NCBI GenBank assembly: GCA_014898425.1
Contig: RCSZ01000010.1
Coordinates: forward strand, 2,108,001-2,172,000
Source: Botryotinia globosa
Taxonomy: Eukaryota; Ascomycota; Leotiomycetes; Helotiales; Sclerotiniaceae
Direction: 5' to 3'
Length of the DNA: 64,000 bases
The position numbers and the translations under genes are program-made. This document shows, piece after piece, positions 1-10,516 of this stretch. The notes under the pieces are model-generated. The model was not told where the DNA came from and made no database searches. It saw only the letters and a list, made by a program, of their open reading frames with translations. Within the stretch, counting starts at the first letter, position 1. Every line of letters begins with the position of its first letter.

Positions 1-1012
1 TGACTTCACCATTACTTGGGTAATGCATATCAAGAATGACAACTGCTTTGGTTGTGTTCAAGGATAATAGGAGATATTCCTCCCCTATCCTATCTGCATC
101 CTTGCCATCTTGACTCCATGCATTCTCCAAAGCAACCAGTGGATATTTGGGTGTCTCAAATGGTATTTGATTTATTACCGGACGAATGAGTTTGAACTGT
201 CCATCCGGTCTTCGGACCGTACCCTTTCGAGTTGTTTCACAGTCTGCCATAATTTGTGTCTTCCTACCCAATTTCACTTCCACTTTTCTTTTTGCTTCTT
301 CTGTTTCAGCAATCTCGTATTCTGCTTGTAATGCCTCCAGTTGTTGTTCATTGATTCGTTGTTCGTAATCCTCATCTTCCTGTACCAACTTTATCGGGGT
401 ATCTAGGTAACATAACGGAATAAGTCTTGGACTCTTGGTGCACTTTCCCAGCACTTCGATCAGCTTTTGTTGTATTCGGGCAGTGTTTAGTTGAATGGGA
501 ATGTTGTGTATTGGACTTGGCATTTTTATTTCAAGGGTAGAGTTGTATTCGAGATATTCAATACTGGTATTGTCCTCGCAGAACGATGATAACCTCCAGT
601 CCTGCTCGATGAGTTGTAGAAGAACGTCATAGGATGCGCGAGTGATGTGAAATTGCTTCTGGGGACCAATTCCATCGTAATCGAGCTGGTCAAGGCGGAA
701 TTGGTTCAAAAAATCTCTAATCTCTTCAGGTGTGTTCTCAAGATCTTCCGCTTCTTCGATTTCTCCAACTCCAGTGTACTCCTCTGTGGTGTCGCGCCCT
801 ACCAAATTCCCCACGGTATCCCAATCTGTTTGTTCTAGTTGTTCGGGGGAAGTCGAGGAACGAGTGGTATCTTCTTCGTATCTTGCCTCAAATGATGAGG
901 ATGGAGATGAAGAATCCGGTGGAGTAGGTATCTCTTTCTTTCCCTTCTGCAGAGGGAAATTGCAGCTTACGCTGCTGTGCAAAGACAGATTATTGACTTT
1001 CTTATCGGACAT
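1..1012 (-). CDS. Partial hypothetical protein, possible PD-(D/E)XK/Uma2-like nuclease fold
   Basis: A minus-strand frame runs uninterrupted from an ATG at 1012-1010 to the window edge (337 residues, no stop, 3' end outside). The start is the first Met after an in-frame TAA at 1024-1022. Residues 25-100 are Ser/Thr/Glu-rich and probably disordered; 115-210 and 245-337 look folded. Around 151-169 lies IEYLEYNSTLEIKMPSP, and around 268-332 RRPDG is followed by PLVALENAWSQ and a Lys, then YLLLSLNTTKAVVILD. The order 'MPSP block, Asp, Glu plus hydrophobic strand, VVILD' recalls Uma2-type restriction-endonuclease-like domains, but this is inference by eye. A Glu/Lys-rich helix lies at 220-248. Codon use and GC content match the neighbouring island and there is no RIP damage, so the gene looks live. 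Confidence 0.8.
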   Translation of the reverse strand, partial: MSDKKVNNLSLHSSVSCNFPLQKGKKEIPTPPDSSSPSSSFEARYEEDTTRSSTSPEQLEQTDWDTVGNLVGRDTTEEYTGVGEIEEAEDLENTPEEIRDFLNQFRLDQLDYDGIGPQKQFHITRASYDVLLQLIEQDWRLSSFCEDNTSIEYLEYNSTLEIKMPSPIHNIPIQLNTARIQQKLIEVLGKCTKSPRLIPLCYLDTPIKLVQEDEDYEQRINEQQLEALQAEYEIAETEEAKRKVEVKLGRKTQIMADCETTRKGTVRRPDGQFKLIRPVINQIPFETPKYPLVALENAWSQDGKDADRIGEEYLLLSLNTTKAVVILDMHYPSNGEV

Positions 1013-1265
1013 TATAGCAAGTTATGAAGTTATGAGTTCTTGCGACTATGCGTGCGCAATGGATGGATGTGATGGGATGGAGAATTGATTGTCGAGATGC
1101 GTTCGCGCGTTTGTGGGTTCGTGAATTCGCGGATTTGTGAGTTCGCGGGTTGGAGTTATAAACTCGTGAAGTTGCAAAAGGAAGGGTTATGATGATGTCG
1201 GGTAGATAATGAATCAATTGTCAATTAGCATGGTACTGGTGCTCGTACCTGAACCTAGATTAAAT

Positions 1266-1319
1266 CAGCCTCAGCCTCAGCCTCAGCCTCAGCCTCAGCC
1301 TCAGCCTCAGCCTCAGCCT
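1266..1319. repeat. (CAGCCT)9 hexanucleotide repeat
   Basis: Nine perfect CAGCCT units, about 250 bases upstream of the minus gene start. It lies in the shared intergenic region and is likely length-variable. Confidence 0.95.
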
Positions 1320-1349
1320 AAGATTCTAGCCACAGGGTGGGAAAGAACG

Positions 1350-1373
1350 CTCGTACTCGTACTCGTACTCGTA
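1350..1373. repeat. (CTCGTA)4 hexanucleotide repeat
   Basis: Four perfect CTCGTA units, just 30 bases from the (CAGCCT)9 tract. A single related GCTCGTACC occurs near 1240. Confidence 0.9.
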
Positions 1374-2780
1374 CGATCGTAGCACGACACGCACGGCCAA
1401 CATTCCAGATTCACCAGACTTTCAAAGATGTAAAGAAGCAACGAAGACAACTCTCACTGGAAAAGAGAGGGGGGGAATGAAGCTTAGGATATTGGCGTGA
1501 TGCTGTATGGAATAGAAGTAGAAGTATTTGGAGGGAAGGGATGTGGAGCAAGTTCAGGACTTCTTTCTGGACGAGAAATGGTATTTCAGATATTGAAGAA
1601 TTACAAACAAAGAGTTGATGTAGGGAAGAAGGCGAAAGGATGAAATGGTCACGAGGTTGAAAGTTTACGTAAGCTACCACCGACACCTTGGTGACCCGAC
1701 AGACTGAACAGCACGTGAGTATGTCGCTCATATCTGATCAAAGTCCAATGATTTCCATTGAAGACATTCAGCGGCAAGTACAGCCGTTGAATGAATTGCC
1801 AACCAAGAAATCACACCAGTTATACCAGCTTTATCAACACCTAGAGAATCGATAGACAAACCTTCTCGCACTAGCACTAGAGGTCGATGCAGTGCTTGAA
1901 CCACTTGTGGTAGCTTCTCCTATTATCTGTATTGTGAGGACTTTTTACATAGGATTTATTTAAGAAATGAATAATGTTTGTGGAATAAATATATATATAT
2001 ATATATTTGTTTGAGTGAAGCTAACATATTTGGAGTAATATTGGGATGTATAGGATCGAGTTGAAATATTTAAATATTCTCAATATTCTATTAAGCTCAA
2101 TATCGCGTTCGGTGAACCCAACTATTTGAGCTTGTATCTGCTGGCTTCAATATTGGATTCGGTAAACGCATTATTAGATCCAACATCTTTAATATGTCTA
2201 CCTAATCAAAAAAAATCGATCCGAACGCGCCCTAAATATACCGAGACTGAATTCGAATATTTGACAAAGTGAAAGTGAATTAAACCACGCATGATATGTA
2301 CATCTACATAATGGGAATTGGGTATATCGTGTTCTTTATACTGCTCGTATTGTCTTCAAATTTCAATGCTTATCTTTCTTCTTTCTCAATCGTGACTTAA
2401 GCTTCCTACAGAGCCCGGCCGCATAGGTTGATACCAAGTACCTAGGTATGGAAGCCTGATCCTCTCTCCGGATGAATCGCAGTAATAAATATCCAATTCA
2501 ACAGAAAATCGCGTTCGATCCAAATTTCTAGTAGTAAGTAGATGTTAAATAATTCTAGTAATTAAGTATGAAAGGCCATGATGGCCTAGGAAAAGACAAA
2601 GGTAAACGGTAAAATTTGGGGTCTAATCAATTGTTTCTTGAGAATATATACCAAGACATATGCTGGACCGTAGTTCTAAGTGATTGTATGGCTTCCAGGA
2701 ATCAAGTCACAAAGCAAAGCACCTTGCTCTTGTTGAATTTCTCGGTTAATTTCTCGGTAATGAGAGTGGACAGTAGCAGG

Positions 2781-2791
2781 TATCTATATAG
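2781..2791 (+). promoter_or_regulatory. Probable TATA element of the 2949 gene
   Basis: TATCTATATAG lies about 160 bases before the ATG. It is followed by a pyrimidine-rich, CA-rich leader (about 2808-2948) typical of filamentous-fungal 5' untranslated regions. The transcription start would fall near 2815-2825. The position is inferred from sequence only. Confidence 0.45.
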
Positions 2792-2948
2792 TTTCGTCGA
2801 AAGACCTACAACTCGACTCAAATTTACCACTCGCAACATCATTCATTCAACTCATCTATTCCAACTTCCCTAATCAACCTTTGGAAATTCGACCAAACTC
2901 ACCAAAGCCATAATTACGATATAATTCAATTCTCCGGAATAATTCACT

Positions 2949-3848
2949 ATGGTATCGACCAAAATTATTTTGTGGACAGGTATGCTGCTCGCTACCGCAT
3001 TTGGTACAGCTACCATGTACGGCTTCCTCAGCAACTCCCACTATAAAGTTCTCAGATGTCTCCGTTTCCCAGCAGCTATCTTTTTTCCTACAATAATTTA
3101 CTTCAACATGGAAGCCCTAATGGAATTCATGATGAATATCTGGACTTTCTATCAAAATATTTCCCAACACTTTAATATTAAGAAAGTTGTGGAATTTTTG
3201 AAAGAATTACCTTTGACATTTTGGATTATCGCAACATTTATGACTTGGGTTTGGATGTTCTCTAGCATGGTAACCACTCTCTCCAACGGGTATTTTCAAC
3301 AAAACGATTGTGCTGTCCAGAGTACCGCCGTTGTTCTCTATACTTTTAATAACATCGCCACCAGCCTCCAAGTATCTTTCCAAGCATACCTTCAGACAAT
3401 CTTCGCCGGCCTCCAAGCATGCTTCCAGACAATCTTCGCCGGCCCCCAAGGATGCTTCCAGACAATCTTTACCGGCCTCCAAGGATGCTTCCAGACAATC
3501 TTTACCGGCCTCCAAGCATGCTTCCAGATAATCTTTACCGGCCTCCAAGGATGCTTCCAGATAATCTTTACCGGCCTCCAAGGATGCTTCCAGGCAGTCT
3601 CCACAGGCAACCCTTCGTACTTTCCAATATTATGCTTATGTATATTGTTTTGTATGGGTATTGTTCTATTTATTGCTAGTCTCTTGTTTTCGAAAGGCAA
3701 TCAACGATTGGCTTTTGTAGCAATAGCTATTATCCTTGCCTCCCCAGTAAGTATTTGGTTTTGATTTATCACTACAATTTAGTTTCTGTACTAATTAAGT
3801 GATGGATAGGCTTACATATTGTTGGTCCATTGGACAATCAATTTCTAA
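2949..3848 (+). CDS. Multi-pass membrane protein with six 11-residue internal repeats (two exons)
   Basis: Exon 1 is 2949-3746 (266 codons), the intron is 3747-3809 (GTAAGT...ATAG, with an ACTAAT branch motif at 3790), and exon 2 is 3810-3848. The protein is 278 residues. Reading through the intron would stop 5 codons later at TGA 3762-3764; splicing instead continues the last membrane segment (ILASP + AYILLVHW). Predicted membrane segments lie near residues 7-26, 40-54, 90-108, 225-247 and 254-274. Residues 151-216 are six 11-residue units of the form IFxGLQxCFQx, preceded by a degenerate copy. The unit is hydrophobic, with one Cys, one Gly and two Gln per copy; at 11 residues per three helical turns the Cys would align on one face. 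I do not recognise a family. It is probably a species- or genus-restricted protein. Confidence 0.75.
3401..3598 (+). repeat. Coding minisatellite, six 33-base units
   Basis: Units start at 3401, 3434, 3467, 3500, 3533 and 3566 and differ at only a few positions (TTCGCC/TTTACC, GCATGC/GGATGC, CAGACA/CAGATA). Because 33 is a multiple of three and the unit has few stops, other frames on both strands are open too. Those antisense and alternative frames are shadows. The near-identity argues for recent expansion or ongoing homogenisation. Confidence 0.95.
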
Positions 3849-4780
3849 GATTTTCGAGAAAATTCAAACCAATATCTCAAACCTACTTCACGAGATTTCA
3901 ACCTATGTTTCGGTGTAGATAAGGTGATCGTGGATTTAGGTAAAAGTAATGGGGCTCACTTGCTTGATTGGGATGGAGAAAGCCATCGGTGAATAATGGA
4001 TGGATGGCGCGAAATGTTCCTCGCAAAGCGATAATGAGATTTAGACGAATTAGTCACAATGATGGACTTACACACAATAGTGACAAGATAGGTATTATTG
4101 GGATCAGTACAATTCTCAAGTACTCAGAACTCTGCATACTAGCTCGCAATCAAATACTACATCCTCTTTCTCAGGGTACCATGTCATCTCCACCGATCCT
4201 TTATGAACTTTTGCAAACTAAGTAACCCGGAGATACCATTGCATGATACGAGATGAGCCAAAATTTTCTCAAGGCTCTTCTCCATCATCTTATCCATCCT
4301 CATTCTGAATATCTTTCAGCGAAAGTTCATACGTGTGTTTTAGTTCGTCGATCTGATAATGTATGTGGTGTTGATATCGATGTTGATTATTCTATTTCAG
4401 TGAAATACTATGTGTTAATATATACCGCTTGGTACGTGTATCTGTAATGAGTACGTATGAAATATCATGAAGATAGTTTTCATAGAGATATCTATCTAAT
4501 AGAGAGATTTTTAGCCAAGGATATTTTAAAGGCTGTAGAGAGAACCTGCTGTAAAAGTTCCTGCCCCACAAAAGCAACCCCTGAAACACTTATTAGTAGA
4601 TCTGGAATTCAAGCGACAGTACTCTTGTCGCTTTCTCCTCTACGCATTACGATATTACACACTGCATAGAAAGCTTCACAGCCTGAGCGAACTCGGCATC
4701 AAAATAATACGAGAGCTACCATTGAATCTTGGTGGTGCTGTGAATTCCTTTGTAAAGGATCGACAATTCCGTCATTTTTA
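3849..4780. other. Intergenic, 3' side of the membrane-protein gene
   Basis: No convincing coding structure. Short open frames at 3968-4225 and 4253-4447 (plus) and 4392-4589 (minus) have no recognisable motifs. The first part is probably the 3' untranslated region of the 2949 gene. Confidence 0.4.
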
Positions 4781-4960
4781 TCATCTTCCACCTCTCCCCC
4801 ATCGGCTAAGCCGTCTGTCTACATTGTCTAAATCGTCCGACTTTCTGGTAATCTTAACTACCTGCTTTATCCTCAATTCCAAATACTTCGCAACGGGATC
4901 TGCTGCTTGAATATATGGAAGATGAGTATACCAGTACACATTTCAATTGAAGTCCTTCTA
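4781..4960 (-). pseudogene. Broken coding fragment, unknown family
   Basis: Read on the minus strand, one frame gives a plausible protein segment (AADPVAKYLELRIKQVV, then RKSDDLDNVDRRLSRWG). It ends at a TGA (4783-4781) and is bounded upstream by another TGA near 4960. The amphipathic, charged character is unlike the random frames around it. No start or splice signals make it a complete gene, so it is either an exon of a decayed gene or a relic. Family not recognised. Confidence 0.35.
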
Positions 4961-5027
4961 AATGGTGGTCAGTTTCTGCCTTTTATTTCACTTGAGTAGA
5001 GCCCACCTTGAGAACAATTGGACCATC

Positions 5028-5464
5028 CTAGTCGCCCTTCAACAACTTGACATAATCCCAAGCACGTGCAGCATCGGAGAGAATGTCTTCCCATGTGTAT
5101 CCTTTCCAAACACAATCTCTCCACACAAGTTCCCATAAGACTTGCAGCAATCTCTATATTAATTCACGATCAGTCGTGAAAATCACCATGCTTGCAATTC
5201 GGAGAGAGATCTAGCGCCAGGTTTTAGGTCGGGTTATTGGGGACTGTAATAGGAGAATAGGATATAATTGTACTAACGAGTATTCCTCAAGGACAACTAA
5301 ATTGGATTATGAGTCTTGGTCCAATCAGTTTTAACATTGTTGGATCGATAGTAGTTTCCAGCACCAGCTTCAAAGCAACCATTTCCATACATTTCGGCCC
5401 TAACAGCATCGTTTCTATACCACTTTACCATACGCCGAACACTATAGCACTGCTTACTGGGCAC
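5028..5464 (-). pseudogene. Decayed gene, two coding-like segments, unknown family
   Basis: Two minus-strand segments read like real protein. The upstream one (5464-5297, 55 residues) contains WYRNDAVRAEMYGNG, FEAGAGNYYR and TDWTKTH, then TAG. The downstream one (5153-5028, 41 residues) contains LWELVWRDCVWKGYTWEDI and AARAWDYVKLL, ending at TAG. The second is preceded by a good splice acceptor (AATATAG) with an ACTGAT branch motif 14 bases earlier, which suggests a last exon. No clean donor joins the two, and the TAG at 5299-5297 breaks the frame, so I treat this as a pseudogene at the edge of the AT-rich block. An unusual intron could still rescue it. Family not recognised. Confidence 0.45.
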
Positions 5465-5819
5465 TCATCGCCTCTCCTAACACACAACTTGGTGCTTCTT
5501 ATCTTTAGTCAAGCTCGACATCCTCTAGCTTGTAGGGACATACATATTAGAAGGTAGCTTTCATTGGAGGTTTACCTCCTTAATAATCTTGCTGTTTATA
5601 AGGATCAAAAGCTATATATATATATAAAAAGAGAACTCTTGTTTAGTGAAAGTTGATTCAAGTGATTTTGTTAATTATAATGATTTTGTGATTTCCTTAG
5701 TATTATAATTATAATATAAACTCTTAAGTTTTCTCAATAGAATTAATAAAATTAATTTATTTAGATTAATATGAATTAAAAAAAAAGAAAAAAAAAAGTA
5801 GTAATTATATATAAGAGAT

Positions 5820-5895
5820 TAAGGGTTTTTATAAAAGATTAAAGTTTCAATAGTATATATAAAGCTAAAGCTTATATAAATAATTGAGAAAGGCT
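5820..5895. repeat. Direct repeat copy 1 (partner at 7160-7232)
   Basis: A roughly 75-base segment containing ATAGTATATATAAAGCTAAA is repeated in the same orientation near 7160-7232. The two copies bracket the MITE at 6344-7146 and unique DNA, so they may be remnants of an older element into which the MITE inserted. Confidence 0.55.
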
Positions 5896-6343
5896 TTTTT
5901 AATAAAATTATTTAAATTAATATAAAAGAGAAAAAATAAAAGTAAAGTGATAATCATATTACCAGGGCATAGTAGTAGGGAATACATTAGGAGGAGTCTG
6001 ATAGACTTAGTAAGAGAGTATATAAGAAGGTATATTAGATTCTATTTAAAATTAATCTTATATTTAATTAATTTAATATATTTAATGATTTATGAATTAC
6101 TCTTTTATAATTCTAATATTATAGTTATATAAATGTTTCTTTTTATAATATTATTCATTATAAACTTATTATAAATCAAACTAGTGATTCTAGAATTAAA
6201 TTTTATTATTATCAAATTCCTAATAGTTATTAAATAATTAGTCTTTAATTATCCCAGAGTTTTTCAACTAACTACTATTGTTCTATGCTGATATATATAT
6301 AAAAAGTTAAGAGCTTTCAAATAATACAATTTTTATAATATTA

Positions 6344-7146
6344 AGTCAACCTCCCTACTTTCGGGCCACCCCTCTTTTGGGCCATCTTTTTACACCAAAA
6401 ATCACTTTTTTGGTTTATCAATATCTCTATCAATATTGAATATAATTTAATAAAAATTTATATTTATATAATATAAGCTATTTTAAGCTTATATTAGAAG
6501 TTTTAGGATTTTAGGATTTTTGTGGATCGATTTCTAAGGCTTCAAAATATCGATATTCAATTTATATATAAATCACATATAAATTTAAATTTTTATAAAA
6601 TCTTTAATAACTATTTAACAACAACTATTAAAAGAAAATTGTATATCTTTTTGAAAATTTCAAATCTAAATCTATATAGAAATTTAAAAAATAAATAAAT
6701 ATAGAGATATAATATACAATAAGTTAAGAATAGTATAAATAATCCCTGTAATTTTAAGGGTATTCTTTTAAATATTTATTTATAAGGAATTTTTCATTTT
6801 TTTAAGTTTTTTTAGATTAAATCTTTTATAAATTTATAATAAAAATTTATAATTTATTTTTTACTATTTTTCCTTAAAAGTTATTATAGATTTTATGAAA
6901 TTTTAAATTTGTATGTAATTTGTATATAATTAAAAATCGATATTTCGAAGTTTTAGAAATCGATCTAGAAAGATCTTAAAAATCTAAAAATTTCAAGATA
7001 GATTTGGAATAATTTGAATTATATAGATTTAAATTTGTATTGAATTATATCCAATATTGATAGAGATATTAATAGATTAAAAAAGTGATTTTTGGTGTAA
7101 AAGGGTGGCCCGAAACAGGGGTGGCCCGAAAGTAGGGTGGTCGACT
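6344..7146 (-). mobile_element. TA-flanked MITE family A, copy 1 (803 bases)
   Basis: Long terminal inverted repeats begin AGTCRACCWCCCTACTTTCG and include a tandem internal motif (TCGGGCCACC twice). The element is flanked by the dinucleotide TA on both sides (6342-6343, 7147-7148), the target duplication of Tc1/mariner-type elements. Inversion similarity extends well into the arms, giving a foldback-like structure. There is no transposase frame. Orientation is opposite to the copies at 11574 and 29355 (left end here matches their right ends). Confidence 0.85.
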
Positions 7147-7518
7147 TAGTTTCAAAATTAAGGTTTTTATAAAGAATTAAAGTTTAAATAGTATATATAA
7201 AGCTAAAGCCTATATAAGCAATTGAAAAACGATTATATTAAATATAATGAATATATTATTAATAAAAATTATTTTAATACTATAGCTTTTATAGTTTAGT
7301 AATATAATTATTGATTTGATATAAAAATGACCCACTTAAACATAAATAAAATTGAAAATATGAATAAAATATTATTATAATCATTCTTAATATTAATATT
7401 AACTTAAAAGAAGGTAGATCGATTTCGCTTACAAGCTCTCAATTCAACTACTATTCAAAATTGTATTTTTAAAACACTTTCTTTAAAATTAAATTTACGC
7501 CCTATCAACACAAGGGGT

Positions 7519-7540
7519 CCAGGGGCTCGCAGGCCCCTGG
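7519..7540. other. GC-rich perfect hairpin in AT-rich DNA
   Basis: CCAGGGGC and GCCCCTGG form an 8-base-pair stem with a 6-base loop (TCGCAG). It is preceded by ACACAAGGGGT and followed by a TAATAATAAG tract. It stands out because nearly every nearby C and G has decayed. It could be the end structure of an unidentified element; function unknown. Confidence 0.7.
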
Positions 7541-7825
7541 TAATAATAAGAATAATAATTATTATAATAAAAGTAGAAGATCTAGTCAATTTAAGGTTAG
7601 GGATAAATCGAATATATATAATAAGAGTTGAATTGAAGGTAATTTACAAGAGCTAGGCTTGATGGAGATGAAATTGCTTACTTTTCTTTCTTTTTTTTAG
7701 GTTTTCTTTAAAGAATATCCTAGGTTCATAAAGTTTATAATAAAATTATAATATTTTCTATGCTTATAAATACAATCGATTTAAATCAAATCTTATAGAA
7801 TCATTTCATATAATAAAATGAAGTA

Positions 7826-8301
7826 TAGTAAGCGTGTATAGCTATTCGTTGAATATCAAAATCACATTAAAAATAGTCATTTTGCTTTATTTATAATAAT
7901 AAAAAAGAAATATTAAAAATCATTATATTAAATCAAAATTTCTTTAATATTTTTATTATATATTAAAGAATTTAATTATAATATTTATTATAATTTAAAA
8001 ATATATCAATATTATTATTTATAAATTTAAATTAATATCAAAGAAAAAGTTTTTAATTTTCGCTTATTTTATTAGTAAATTTCAATATTTCAAATTTATA
8101 CTAACTCTTTATATAGATTTTATAATCAATAAACTTTTTAAAAGTAAATAATCTTATTATTATAAAAATATAATTAAAATTAAAAAGATTAATATAAAAT
8201 TCAGTATATAAAAATCATAATCTTATAGAAAAATTTATTGATAATTTATATGAGTTTTGGTGCGATTTTAGTGTTCGACGAACAGCTGTACTCTAGTACT
8301 A
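7826..8301 (-). mobile_element. pogo-like MITE family B, copy A (476 bases)
   Basis: The termini are CAGT-type inverted repeats (here decayed to TAGT) leading into AGCTGTTCGTCGAAYAC, flanked by TA target duplications (7824-7825, 8302-8303). It is the inverted counterpart of the 474-base copy at 28110-28583, nearly colinear throughout. There is no transposase. Ends starting CAGT with a TA duplication are typical of pogo/Fot-type elements. Confidence 0.8.
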
Positions 8302-9552
8302 TATAACTAATCGAATTTAATCAATTTAATAATAACCTTTTATATGCTTTTATTTAATTTCATTTCATTCTATTCTACTATAAATTAATTTGATAAAAGA
8401 CATTATTATATAATTATATAATAATTTAACTTTAATTTATGAAATCACATTATATATATATAAGTCATCAAGATATCTCTTAATTAGTAAGATATTAATA
8501 AGTGATTTAATGACTTTATTATAGGTTTTTAGATACCCTTTTAATAAATATATTAAATTAATTTTATCATGTATTTTAATTTAGATTAATCCGATTTGTA
8601 AATTCGATCAATTTGATGTGAATTACTAGCTTAGTAAGCTCATTAGTCTTTTGATTATTAGTAGATATAAAAATTAGATTTGAATCCTTTGATTTAATAA
8701 TATCTTTAATATAATTAAATCTGATTAGTATATACTTACTTTTTTAAAAAATATAGAGTTTTTAATAAGTACTATTGTAATCTGATTATTTGTATATAAA
8801 AGGAATTTATTTTATTTATATAAATGAAGCTTTAATAATAGCTTTCTAATATAGATAGTCTTTTTAATAATTAGATTTATAATAATGAATTCGAATTTGA
8901 TTATAGAAAAGATTATTATAAACTATAGTTTAGATTTCCAATTAATAGGTTTATTCCCTAGTATAGATATATATTTACTAATAGATTTATATGTATTAAT
9001 TTCCTTTTTATAATTGCTATTATAGAATTCTTGAATACAAGGCCTTTTAATTTTATTATAATTTATATTTTTATTTATAACCTTTTTTAAATATCTTAAT
9101 ACTTTTTAAGTAACTTGAATATATTTTATACTAGGATTAGATGATTCATTAATTAATCTAGATTTATAAAATACTATATTTAGTTTAATATGAAAAACTA
9201 AATATAATAAAGAACTTATAATTTCTTGATATAGTTTAATATTATTATTATTATTATTAGCTTGTTTTTTATTATAAATTAACTTTATTTTAGAGCTTAT
9301 TAGAATAGAAACAGTATTAAAATTCAGTACATTAAATCTGATTAATATCTTTTCAGTATATATTGATTAGTATTATTAATTCTTTCATTTTAAATATCTA
9401 GATAATCTTCTATAGAATCTATATTTTTTAAATTAAAGTGTTTTTTTAGATTATTAATAAATTGATTAATAATTTTTTAATTTAAAACTGGTATAGTAAT
9501 GTTATTAATATATATACTTAGAATTATATTCTTATTTTTATTAATAGAAATA

Positions 9553-9835
9553 TGTTAAGATTATAAGGTTATAAGGTATATGAGGCCACGTGATGGGAGA
9601 CCCTCAAGTCTACTTCGTATCCCGAACCCTTTGCTCAGATCTCTTTGTATTTTGAATCCCTTTTTCAAATCCCTTTTTTTTTCGAATGATTTCAGAGATC
9701 TAATTTCTTACCTTGAGTTTTTGTATTAAAAATAATCTACTTCTTATAAATTATATATCTTTTATAGTTTAGAAAAAGTAATGAAAAGTCTTTATGAAAA
9801 ATATATCTAAGTTGATTCATTACTATTGTCTACTT
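9553..9835 (+). mobile_element. TGTTAAG-type insertion, copy 1 (283 bases, possible solo LTR)
   Basis: It begins TGTTAAGATTATAAGG, is GC-richer near its left end (CACGTGATGGGAGACCC), and ends near GTCTACTT. It splits the copia RT frame between a ...YILF segment and the INKNKN...IYINN segment. A 5-base duplication AAATA/GAATA (9548-9552, 9836-9840, one G-to-A difference) marks the insertion. The same sequence recurs at 11299. The 5-base duplication suggests an LTR-type integrase, but the right end is not a clean CA. Confidence 0.65.
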
Positions 9836-9981
9836 GAATAAAATATAGTTTTTAGAAATTAAATTTATAAAGTCTAATTCATTTGATATATTTTTTAAAA
9901 TATAATATTATATTCTCACCGATTATTTTAAACTATATAGAGATTTGTTCGGTTTTAATACTTCATTATTTAATCTATTAA

Positions 9982-10516
9982 TGTCACATGCACGGAAACA
10001 ACCAGTAGAAGTCGTAAGCTTTACTACTAAGCCACACACGCAATCTAACCAAAAGGCATAGTATTAGGGATTGAATCTAATAGCTTATTATTATATATAT
10101 ATTCTAACAAAGCTTCCCTCTTTTATTCATTTCGTCTCAAAAAGGCTAATAATTATAGAGAATATTTATTTATATAATTAACTATATAATATATAATATA
10201 ATAATTATATTAACTATATCCTTATTATTAAGAGTAATTATTAATGAATTCAGAATATTCAATCATTAAATAGATACATCCTCGCCTCTAACCTATTTCT
10301 TATTAAGAAAATCTACTATATTCTTAATCAAGCAAACCCTAATCAGAGATTCTAGAATAGTATTCATTTAGTTTAATCCCTGATACTCTATTATATATAC
10401 AAAAACAATTAATAGAAATTGTAAACTTTATTACTAAGCTACATACACAATCTAGCTAAAAGGCACAATATCAGGGATTGAACCTAATAGCTTACTACTA
10501 TATATATATTCTAATA
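9982..10516 (-). mobile_element. Miniature LTR retrotransposon (TRIM-like), copy 1
   Basis: Two 128-base LTRs (9982-10109, 10389-10516) bracket a 279-base internal region without coding capacity. Read on the minus strand the LTR runs from TRTTAG to TGACA/TAATA-type ends. A purine tract (TAAAAGAGGGAAGC) precedes the 3' LTR, and a TATCAGRG motif follows the 5' LTR as a candidate primer-binding site. The 5-base target duplication ATTAA is perfect (9977-9981, 10517-10521). It lies inside the copia RT region. Non-autonomous; a partner element would have to supply the enzymes. Confidence 0.88.

Larger units (their letters stand above)
1013..2948. other. Intergenic region between divergent genes
   Basis: The minus gene (start 1012) and the plus gene (start 2949) diverge across this 1.9 kb. 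It carries two hexamer repeats (1266-1319, 1350-1373), an AT dinucleotide tract at 1989-2006 and mixed-composition DNA. A minus-strand open frame at 1411-1731 lacks any recognisable protein character. Two related phrases occur near 2107 (TTCGGTGAACC) and 2158 (TTCGGTAAACG). I see no further gene. Confidence 0.5.

Noticed and set aside
1411..1731. 106-residue minus frame
   Set aside because: No domain, no splice or promoter support, low-complexity codons; judged a chance frame in the intergenic region.
3207..3700. Antisense and alternative-frame ORFs over the 33-base repeats (for example [11 protein letters not shown] repeats)
   Set aside because: Shadows of the coding minisatellite. The plus frame with membrane segments, leader and intron is the better gene.
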